This document shows, one piece after another, positions 21,101 through 27,200 of a DNA stretch of 64,000 nucleotides (its first letter is position 1; every line of letters begins with the position of its first letter). Location of the stretch: positions 1 to 64,000 of the forward strand of contig CAWIVN010000026.1 of assembly GCA_963839515.1 (NCBI GenBank). The letters are read 5' to 3'. The notes beneath the pieces are model-generated. The model did not search any database. It was not told the origin of the DNA and saw only the letters and a list, made by a program, of their open reading frames with translations. Made by a program: the position numbers and the translations under genes. The DNA is from Fredericiella sp963839515 (GTDB lineage Bacteria > Chloroflexota > Anaerolineae > Caldilineales > Caldilineaceae).

Positions 21101-24100
21101 CCGTTGGAATCCGTGAGCGTGGCAACCGCGTAGTTGTCGAGCAGGGTGCCGTCCGGCGTGGCCGGATCGATCCTGCCGGTCAAGGTGAACACGGCGTTGG
21201 AATACGGCGGCAGGTCCCCCACAGGGCAGCTAAAGACAGGGCGGCCGCCCTGATAGTAGGCAGGATCGCAGGGGCCATTGCGCAGCGGCGCCTGGAACGT
21301 AGCCGTGATCGGCGCAATCTGGAAGGGCATGAGGTCGCGCACGATCGCATTGTGACCCGTCACTGCGCTGCTGTTACGCAGCGTGACCACATAGGTGATC
21401 ACGTCGCCGGCCGTGGCACTAAGCGGCCCCGTCTTGTCCAGGTTAAACGAGTCGAGGCTGACACTGGCTGCGCTGGCGGCCCGGTAATCGTTGACGCCAC
21501 CGGCGCCATTGCGGCGCTCGCCGTCAAGATCGGTGGGCAGGCTCTGCCAGGTGGTGGTGACCACATTGGTAATCAGCGAGCCCAGGCCCGCGTCGAGATT
21601 GACCACGGCTTGGAAACTAAGGTCGAGCGGATCGCCGGCATCAAGCGTCGTGCTGATAACGGGGAAATAGGCGACCAGGAGCGGGCTCTGCTCGGTAAAA
21701 ACGCCGCTAGCGGCAACCTCGGTCGGCTCGTTGTCACGCGACCAGGAACCGCTGATATAGGACAGACCGGCAGGCACGATGTCGCTGATGACGACATTGT
21801 AGGCAGGGGCAGTGGACGTCGGCGCATGGTAGACGCGCACGTGGTAGAAGACAATGTCGCCGGGGCGCACGCCCTTGGGCGCCGCCACCTTCTCGATCAC
21901 GAGCTGCGGTTCAGCCAGCGTGGTCGTCACCAGGTTGGAGGTGACGGGCGTCACGGGCGTGCCGGCCTGGTCGCGCCAGCCGAGCGTGGCCGTATTGGTG
22001 TAGCGTACGCCATCCTGATTGGCGGGCACGTTTTCGACGACCGCCGTAACGACGACCGACACCTCGGTGTTGGATGGAATGCGCGAGAAGTCGACCAGGA
22101 CGGTCTTGGTCGTGCTGCGGGTGACGTCCACGTCGCCGGGCGTGAGCGAATCAGGCGACCACGTAACCAGGGGCGGAGCGAGGAGCCGGAAACCGCCGGG
22201 CAGCGAATCGGTGAGCGTGGCCGTGTAGAGCGTGGCGGGGAGACCGCCGGCGGCCGGCAGTGTCAGCGTGTAGTTGAGCCGCTGGCCAATCGTGACGGTA
22301 GCCGGCGCGCTCGTCTTTAGCAGCGCGGCGTCAGGCGTACGCACGCCGCTGCTGTGGCTGCCGCCGCTGTAGCGACGTTGGACGCCGTCGGGGCGGTTGG
22401 CGGGCTGGCCGTCATAGGTCAGCAGCGCCTGGTTGGGCAGGCGAATGCCGGCGCTGACGTCGCCGACAATCCGCGTAGTCACGGTCAGCACAAGCCAGCC
22501 GTGTTTGAGCGGGTCGAAGGGTGCAGCCGGCGCCAGTTGCTCGACGCGCCAGACCAGTGTGCCTGCGCTGCCGGGCGCCGGCGCCGCAGTGACGAGCGCA
22601 GAGGGGTCGCTGCTCGCCATCGCGTAGCCAATATACTGCAGGCTGAGCGGAGGCAGCACGTCGCTGATCACCAGGTTGTGGCCGACCAGCCGCTCCTGGT
22701 TGGAGATGGTCAGCGTGTAGGTGATCAGGTCGTTGACGTCGACCATGCAGCCGGCCTCGCCCACCTTGGTGACAAGGGCGTCGTCGTAGGCCAGCCCGTT
22801 CTGATTGGCGGCATAAAAGCCCACGCTGCCGGTGAGGAAGGGCGTGGCGCTGGTATCGGTGTAGGTAAGCACCTGTTGGCCGTCGATAAACACGGCGTAC
22901 TGTCGCCCCGTGGAACGGATTTCCAGGTGGTACCAGCGGTTGGTGACGTAGCCGCCGCCGGCGCCCAGATCGGTGAGTTGGTCGTCGGCAACCACGCCCG
23001 CTGTTACTTTGGTCACGTGGTATGAGCCCGCACCGGCGCCGGTGCGCGTCCAGACAAAGCGGTAGTAATTGGCGGCATCCTGCGCGCGGAAAACCAGGCC
23101 GGCGCCACCGTCGCCGTCGGTGGTGGAGAAGATAGCCGAGTAGCTGACGTCACTCCACGCATCAGCGCCATGGATGAGCAAGGCACTGCCGGCCGTGGGG
23201 GCACGCAGCCAGCCGCCGGAGGCGCTCCAGGCCGGGCTGGCGATTGTCCAGCCCCCAGCACTGTTTGTGTTGAAGTTGTCGGCCAGCAGGCGGGCGGCGC
23301 AGGCCTGCGCCGTCACGTATTCCTTGCCGATATGCAGCAGCGGTTCAAAGATCCGCATAGGTGACGCACTGTCGGCGAGCGTCTTTGGCTGATTATTCGC
23401 GTTTACGTAACGAACGTCCACCCGATTGGTCTTTTGTGCGCCGTTGTAGTTGACCGTGCGCAGGGGATCGTCGACCACCAGCAGCTGCATGGTCCAGGTG
23501 ATCACCGCCGGTGCACCGGTGTTGTTGACGACGGGCGCAGTCATGCTCAGGATGGCAGTCGAAGCCGCCGTACCGCTGCCGCTGGATGGCGTGATGACAT
23601 AGGCAAGCGCAATCGGCGTGCCTGTTGCACCAGCCGCCTCGACGGCGAGCGTGCTCGTAGGCGCCTGGTAGAGCAGGCCGGCGGGGACGGTGTCCGTCAC
23701 AACCAGGTTGCGTGTCGTGCCGGTTGGCACGGTGATCCACACGGTGTAGGTGACCAGGTCGCCGAGCGTGTAGTCGAGGTTTTGCAGCAGCACCTTGTCG
23801 ACAGTCACGGCAACGCTGTCAAGAGCCGCGCTGCTGCTGCTCCAGTAGTCATTGGGCCCACTGCCGCTGCCGTCGCGGTCATTGGGGTCGTCGCCCGGCC
23901 GGCTGCTGTAACGCACATAGGCCGTGTTGGTGTAGCGCGAGCTGGGTTCCAGCGGCAGGTCTGCAGCGGCCGTGAAGGTAATATGAATAGGCGCAGCCGG
24001 GGTTGGGTATTCGGAGACGGTAATCGCCAGGCTGTTGCCCAGCGCGCTGGTCGTGACCATCCCCGGAGCGGGGGCGCTGACGGCCAGCGAACCAGGGTTG

Positions 24101-24234
24101 CAGACCAAGGACGGAGGCACGGCGTCGGTGATGACCACGTTATAGGCAGTGGCATCGCTCGCGGTCGCATGGGTGACGATCAGGGTATAGGTAACCGTCG
24201 AGTCGGCGCGCACATCTGCTGCCGGCGCCACCAC
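12130..24234 (-). CDS. C-terminal two thirds of a giant DUF11-repeat surface protein
   Basis: This 4,034-residue frame is the continuation of the 24140-30175 gene. One extra C near 24267-24274 separates them, and removing it gives VSAIVKEPSLGIRK and a single protein of about 6,014 residues. I count 29 DUF11 modules (TIGR01451 type) of roughly 120-130 residues, each with ITYTLVVTNNGPS-like and VTDTLPAG-like strands. Between modules 2 and 3 (about 22745-23290) lies a LamG/concanavalin-like domain (GLVFRAQDAANYYRFVW, WYHLEIRSTGRQYAVFIDG). The protein ends with a fibronectin-like module (LVITWQTVREVDTWAFRLFR) and the tail LRKLFMPFAASP, which resembles C-terminal sorting ends of Chloroflexota surface proteins. 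It probably forms a cell-surface fibre or adhesin. Confidence 0.85.
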   Translation of the reverse strand: MVAPAADVRADSTVTYTLIVTHATASDATAYNVVITDAVPPSLVCNPGSLAVSAPAPGMVTTSALGNSLAITVSEYPTPAAPIHITFTAAADLPLEPSSRYTNTAYVRYSSRPGDDPNDRDGSGSGPNDYWSSSSAALDSVAVTVDKVLLQNLDYTLGDLVTYTVWITVPTGTTRNLVVTDTVPAGLLYQAPTSTLAVEAAGATGTPIALAYVITPSSGSGTAASTAILSMTAPVVNNTGAPAVITWTMQLLVVDDPLRTVNYNGAQKTNRVDVRYVNANNQPKTLADSASPMRIFEPLLHIGKEYVTAQACAARLLADNFNTNSAGGWTIASPAWSASGGWLRAPTAGSALLIHGADAWSDVSYSAIFSTTDGDGGAGLVFRAQDAANYYRFVWTRTGAGAGSYHVTKVTAGVVADDQLTDLGAGGGYVTNRWYHLEIRSTGRQYAVFIDGQQVLTYTDTSATPFLTGSVGFYAANQNGLAYDDALVTKVGEAGCMVDVNDLITYTLTISNQERLVGHNLVISDVLPPLSLQYIGYAMASSDPSALVTAAPAPGSAGTLVWRVEQLAPAAPFDPLKHGWLVLTVTTRIVGDVSAGIRLPNQALLTYDGQPANRPDGVQRRYSGGSHSSGVRTPDAALLKTSAPATVTIGQRLNYTLTLPAAGGLPATLYTATLTDSLPGGFRLLAPPLVTWSPDSLTPGDVDVTRSTTKTVLVDFSRIPSNTEVSVVVTAVVENVPANQDGVRYTNTATLGWRDQAGTPVTPVTSNLVTTTLAEPQLVIEKVAAPKGVRPGDIVFYHVRVYHAPTSTAPAYNVVISDIVPAGLSYISGSWSRDNEPTEVAASGVFTEQSPLLVAYFPVISTTLDAGDPLDLSFQAVVNLDAGLGSLITNVVTTTWQSLPTDLDGERRNGAGGVNDYRAASAASVSLDSFNLDKTGPLSATAGDVITYVVTLRNSSAVTGHNAIVRDLMPFQIAPITATFQAPLRNGPCDPAYYQGGRPVFSCPVGDLPPYSNAVFTLTGRIDPATPDGTLLDNYAVATLTDSNGALKVLEATAQTWVDTAADLTLKKSGPLTATAGATITYTVVVTNAGPSEAHGVDIKDALPEGVAFAGGTASQGACVSAICQLGELAPGVPVTLVITATVGPGVAGVVTNTAYAFSATADKNPANNASSHSTVVFANTALHVAKVDFTDPAYAGSTYFYQILVTNTGPATAVGVVVTDTLPAAAIFEGASPGCTYAAGRVTCQAGDMLPGSWYGFLINVAVPTTITNGTVVTNVVAVATTTQILTAGSVLSDSEATTWLQAIGSPTDLAIAKTVVPTQVVAGAGTPITYTLVVTNNGPAPASAVQVTDLFPQPFQLLSIDAGQPVTQAQCSRGGVCDLGSLAAGQSTVISLVMQAPANVAGGVYTNTAFAGSSAADTNPANNSASAALAVVPQVALQVSKAAAPNPAIAGQELSYVVFVTNTGPSYAHNVTVSDTLPEGFAPALIVASQGMCASLPCNLGALAPGATAWVHLYGRVASTVTQAAQLANTAVVSASENPAGVLASVTPGLSTNAAFLLRKTQVAPIGAVAAGSLVTYTLRFTNTGPGLARSVDIKDQLPRGLSLETIEAEGGVCAGPLCQFGNLPVDSTRTVTVVARVSPAVTAAVITNTAAVFSPDAPVVTKTVATAITTSARLNAAKVALNTPVNAGEVAFFQIVVANQGPSDAQAVVVTDTLPAGLTYAGGDAACLADDSQVDGQAGGQVVCTIGSLPAGSTRTLLVQGRSAAALADGLLLTNSITVTSPTALQPATATAAVSVRQQAGMPVDLRLAKTGPAVALAGQTVRYTLTVSNNGPVTATAANVLDALPAGVDFVAAAASQGMCERGVSCQLGDLPVGATATVVVTGLVQSQIVTGTQLVNSAQAASANSEQTPADNRAAYTSTVQALALITIAKDAAAANLLVGDLIQYRIVVANSGPSTARAVTVNDLLPAAVAHALVSSSRGGCTGFPCNLGDLAPGAKATIIVVGIAAAGGPVFNTATVASTTDLDPASILSAGALVTVDPFADLALRKDASATVVAGSQVVYTLTVYNDGPSTATYITVTDALPAQAIFVAADSACSEVGGVVTCLAATLSGGMTRTFAITATTSPALPLGSSIENRAIATAATLDPHTANNLDDTDTSIIGRAVLSIAKADLADPVAAGGLVTYTIVVTNTGPSSARAVDVADQWPSGMTLAEIAASDGGQCAAGICRFGTLDAGMTRTVTVTLHVASSVPAGQLANVAAVYSPDSAERTPAVVTETTTIMTLASLRVTKAALNNPAVAGGQQSYQVVVYNDGPSDAQAVRVTDTLPAGTTFAGGALECSAVGQTVACDIGMLAARASHGLLINVTVAASTEDGVQITNVATATSPTAAQAVTATVATTVRQPQGGIVDLAVAKFGTPHTTAGQGITYTLIVTNNGPSTAANVQLVDALPLSVTVLELHASQGTCAAGMVCQLGDLSPGVAVTVQLTGVVSAYAISGTLLLNAAQAGSSNADSNGANNSAQFTTAVDNRALLTVAKEATVATVAPGGSLNYRITVHNGGPSLARSVVMTDLLPAQLLTPLLSSSRGSCGATACSLGDLPPGDTVTILVMGTVSLFATGSIENSAGLTSTTPLDPASVLAAAVTVLVGDTADLALVKTAVPSVYAGQQITYVLSVYNTGPSAAAQVQIVDQLPLSTTLAGLDLACTESAPGQVHCPAAPTALAANTSMSFTLVVAADAALATGTVLENHAAVTSQTPDPNPVNNSATAGTTIIGQADLHILKLSDPNLVLAGENLTYTIVVTNAGPSNATAVRLVDILPAEVAQVGPVQTQRSLSQSPIVCLNLVCEMGVVPLGEVVTLTLPVRVYAWVADNTTFTNKATIYSPSDPDLSDNTAQATATARRQSTLVVHKSAAPDPAITGADLLYTIEILNLGPSDAGGVTVDDQLPPGFTPSSVAGSQGDCRQLPCTLGSLAAGATAAVTIRGKVSSTQPSDLVNTASATATTPLSDSQRSTTTIKTPVTSSADLQLILQSTPTALAGMTATVYANLVNHGPSSAAGAVVTITLPPGAAFDQAQLPVGWTATPTAGGYVLLATDQTLPPGSQVPLALVVDLAPGIPPGTSLEFGGVATSQTPDPTPANNFATADTSVLARADFAVSKLGPDQLVAGGLVTYTIVVQNNGPSTGYMRDLKDSLPQGMALVAASLQDAHEGLAACAGAICQSARPLAVGEQITMTVVARVDPAVAEGTLLANTATVFADSVTPDPWEANNQSTHTAPVVALAQIAIDNYDLIDPVYPDALLAYALVVVNQGPSSSANLVVTDTLPPGVTFMSSTAGCVEGTAGVLTCSLGALGAGERATFQVMVHVSAAVPNGTVLHNAATLTSTTALTESVLSAGEDTRVLVPSGPLADLEVRKDVDPPLVQPASLVTFTLVVTNNGPSPVNSAQLLDLLPDGLQLVRVAASQGYCNAGINCLLGTLNYRTGDEGGAALRGTAVVTVVARAAPGTLEQQVLTNTAYVQSERQDPAPQNNLASAVVTVLPGTPLADVQLEKRDAVGLSTAGGLITYTLRVYNGGPSLAADVVVQDPLPAGVTIVAAQPAPGGGMPTAPSWSLGSMPAGAMAFVTLVVRSDPDALTGLLIRNTAAVTTTTRDPVAQNNVATAESQVFGAVDLQVRKTAQPTYVLAGENVTYVITVTNRGPSAARDVDLKEQLPPSMTLTALTPSRGVCVSEICQFGALAAGEEIVITATAAAGAALLPGTVLTNTATGFTDTPDRDPGNNQDQAPVNVGPLVNILVSKHSQSLTATVGTQITYTMLVTNLGPSLSPNVILTDIVPSGFAYLRTTNPGGCERLNRWYVTCPLGPLAAGQSMRTDLVFFIESVRSFTVTNRVLVEDPSAYHPEGAGQGEVVLPTDPKGPTAVSLAHFGVAVEEGALVITWQTVREVDTWAFRLFRNTTNDRETAELVTPDPILSRGSGSIYTFTDTQIVPKLVYYYWLQEIAASGAQKEIDLVQGGIDLEGLRKLFMPFAASP
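12800..20700 (-). repeat. Higher-order repeat of DUF11 modules
   Basis: Modules 8 to 28 follow a recurring order of five module types. One type has an SPTAL-like end and leads into DLxxAK (about 20.70, 19.22, 17.37 and 14.39 kb). It is followed by an SQGxC type, a CNLGDLAPG type, a type ending TSIIGR-like, and a type ending IYSPD-like. Junction residues repeat too: RQQAGMPVDLRLAK, RQPQGGIVDLAVAK and SGPLADLEVRK at one junction; TSIIGRAVLSIAK, TTIIGQADLHILK and TSVLARADFAVSK at another. Two complete five-module blocks run back to back at about 19.2-17.4 and 17.4-15.5 kb, with incomplete blocks on both sides. This indicates past duplication of whole multi-module blocks. Confidence 0.7.
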
Positions 24235-27200
24235 CTTGCGGATGCCCAGGCTGGGCTCCTTGACGATCGGCGCTCACCGTATCAGTGTAGTAATAGTACT
24301 GGCCGTCTATATAGTTCTCCAGCAGCAGCGAATTGATAAAGATGTTGCCTTGCCGGGCAGTAATCTCATTGGAGATCAACCCGCTCACGCGTACGGTGAG
24401 GCTGCTGGGGCCGTTGACGGTTCCGCCGCCGGTGGTAAAGGTGAGCACCCCGGGTGTCGCCGTGTCGGCAGTCCACGGGCCGGCGCCGGCCGCGGCGATG
24501 TCGATGTCGGTGTAGCTAAAGACCAGCCGCCCTCCCAACTGGGGCAGCGTATCGACCAGTTGCGTACCGGTGTAGGGCACGCTGCCGTAGAAGTCGGCCG
24601 TGATCGTATAGACAAACGGCCCGCCGATACTGACCTTGGCGTGGCTGATCTGCTTGCCAAACGCCTGCAGAGGGGCATTAAAGCTTGTGGACAGTGCACC
24701 CTGTTGGCAGCCGCCGTCGTCGCAGGCCGCGTGCACTTCGGCTGAAATACTGTAGGCCGTCTGCGCGGCGAGCGGCCGCGCCGAGACCACTGCGCGCCAC
24801 GTTTCTCCGGCAGGCAGGCTGGCAGCCATCCAGGTGATCACCGTATTGCCGCCCACGGTGGCGACGGTTGGTGTGGCGGCAGTGGATTCGCTGCTGCCTA
24901 CAGTAGCGGTAATATACTCAAGGCCTGCCGGCAGGGTCTGCGTCACGACAAAGTTGTGGGCTGGGCCGCTGCCGGTGTTGGGGGCCGTAAGCGTCCATGT
25001 GTAGGCGGCGCCTGCCACGATTGTCTGTGACACCGGCGTATGGCTAAAGCCGGCGAGATCCCCGCGCAGGACCGTCAGCTTGCCGCTGTCCTGCACGGCG
25101 TTGCCCTTCCACACGCCGCAGGTGTCGGCAAAGCCGAGCCGGGCGGAGACCGTGGCCGAGGTGAGACAGGCGCCGGCGGCGGCCAGGTCGCGCGTGATGC
25201 TGATGCGCAGCGTGTTGGTGACCTGCTGCTGGTCGATCTCGCCATAGGCAAAGACGAGGTCGCCCTTGGCGCCCGGCGCCGGCTGCGCGGCGGGTGCTGG
25301 AATCGTGCCGGCAGCCAGCCCGGCATACTGATAACCGCTGGGCAGCGTATAGGTGACGACGACGGCACCGGTGCGTGCGCCGGTATTGGCAAATGTCAGC
25401 AGCAAGGGTCCGGCACCGCATTGGTCGAGCGTAGCATTGGCCGCGTCGAGTGACAGCACGGGCGCAGTTGCGACTGCAGCCTGGGCGGTATAGACAGAGG
25501 CAGGACAGATGTCGGCGCCCGAACAGCCGTAGCTGGCCTCTACTACGTTGAACTTCGGGTCCGTGCAGGCCGCGGCGCCGACCGTGCCTGTAATCCAGAA
25601 TGTGGTTGAAGATTGCGCCGGCGCCGGCGAGCTGAATCCCGTGCCGGAGATGATCGTCCACTGCAGGATAGGCGGCACGCTGGTGGTTGGTTCGGTGTAG
25701 ACGTCGCTCACGGCAAACCAGGCGGGCAGTGTGTCGGTGACAAACAGGGCCGTCACATCCACGTCGCTGCTGTTGTCCACGTTGACTTTCCAAACCAACG
25801 TGTCGCCTCGCCCCGCCAGGACGCTGGCAGCGTAGGTCCCCCCCTCGCTGGCGTTGCGCACCTGTTTCTGCAGGCCCAGGATCGGCCGTCCCACCTCGAC
25901 CGCGCGCGAATCTTCCGTGCTGCTGAAGACAGTAGTGCAGGCATTAACGGCAGCCACCGACGCCTGCACGCTGGGGGACGTAGCGGAACAGAAAGTGCGC
26001 ACCCGGAACTGAATGATCAGCTGGTCGCCTGGGCCGCGCCGTGCGAGCAGGGCGCGTACGGCCGGGTCGTAGTCGCCCATCTGCGCAGCGTCCCATTGCA
26101 GCGTTTGACGATAGGGTGGCGCCGGGACTGCGGGACTGACAAGCGTAGGTGTAAACGGTATAAAGGCCGACGCCGGGCCGTCTGCACGCACGAGCTGCAC
26201 CTCGGCCGTACCTAATACATAGGTAACGTCGGTCAGCACTTCCCGGACAAAAAAGTCATACAGGTCGGCCCGCGCCGAGGCATTCTTGACGATCAGACGC
26301 ACGTCGCCGGCCGAGCACAACGGGATGGTGGCCTGCTGCGTGTTGCTGGTGAGCAGCGCGCCGCGGCCCTGCTGCACGCCCAGGCGTGCCATCTGGCTGC
26401 CGCCGCACGTATTGCCGATGCCGCCACAGGGCTGCGTGAGGCGGATCCACAGTGAATCGCCGGCGTTGCAGGTATCCACCGAGGCGCTGGCGGCAAACTG
26501 GATCGACGAACTCGGGGGGAAGATGGGCACGGTAAAGGAGACGACCTCGCGTTCGTCAAGTGTGCCCCCGTTGACCGTGCCGGTCGTCACGAGGATAGCA
26601 TCCAACACACTCTGGTCGACGCCACTGCGCAGATCGCTGCGGTAGTGCACGCCGTAGGGCAGCGTGTTGGTCACCAGCACGTTGGTGGCGCTGAGGTCGC
26701 CGGCATTGCGCACCGCAAACTGCCAGTCAAGGTAACGCGAATTAAGCGTATAGGTGATTTCGGGCGAACGCAGATAGAGGTCGGACTGGCGCGTGGTGAG
26801 TCCGCCGGCGGCCTGGCTCGTCTTGGTGACGCCACAGCCGTCCGTATAGCGCACCAGGGTGTTCAGCGTGGTCGTGATGCCGCATGGGCGGAAGAGCTTG
26901 AAGGCGATCGTGCCCGCCTCGTGGAGGTCAAAGGCGGAATCAAAGGCAAATGAGACTACCTGGCTCGCGTCCACTGTGGCGGTGGTGACCGTCACCGGCT
27001 GCCCGGCAAAGCCGCCGCCGAGGCTCAAATATGGCGCCGTGACCGTCAGAATATCGGCGGCATCGGCGGTAAAGCTGACCACGATCTGGTTGGTGACGGC
27101 TTGGGCGGGAAAGTCGCCGTCCACGGTGAGCACGACGTTGTTCGTCGTGCAGGCGTTGAGGATTTCGGGGCTTACGCGCAAGTCGCTAAAGGTTGTACGC

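Noticed and set aside
12130..24234. Repetitive stretch considered as a CRISPR or satellite array
   Set aside because: The periodicity is about 360-390 bp, in frame, and encodes DUF11 modules with divergent DNA; there are no short identical repeats with unique spacers.
24260..24280. Programmed ribosomal frameshift in the giant gene
   Set aside because: No slippery heptamer or stimulatory stem is evident, and similar single-base insertions occur in the nearby operon, so error or mutation is simpler.
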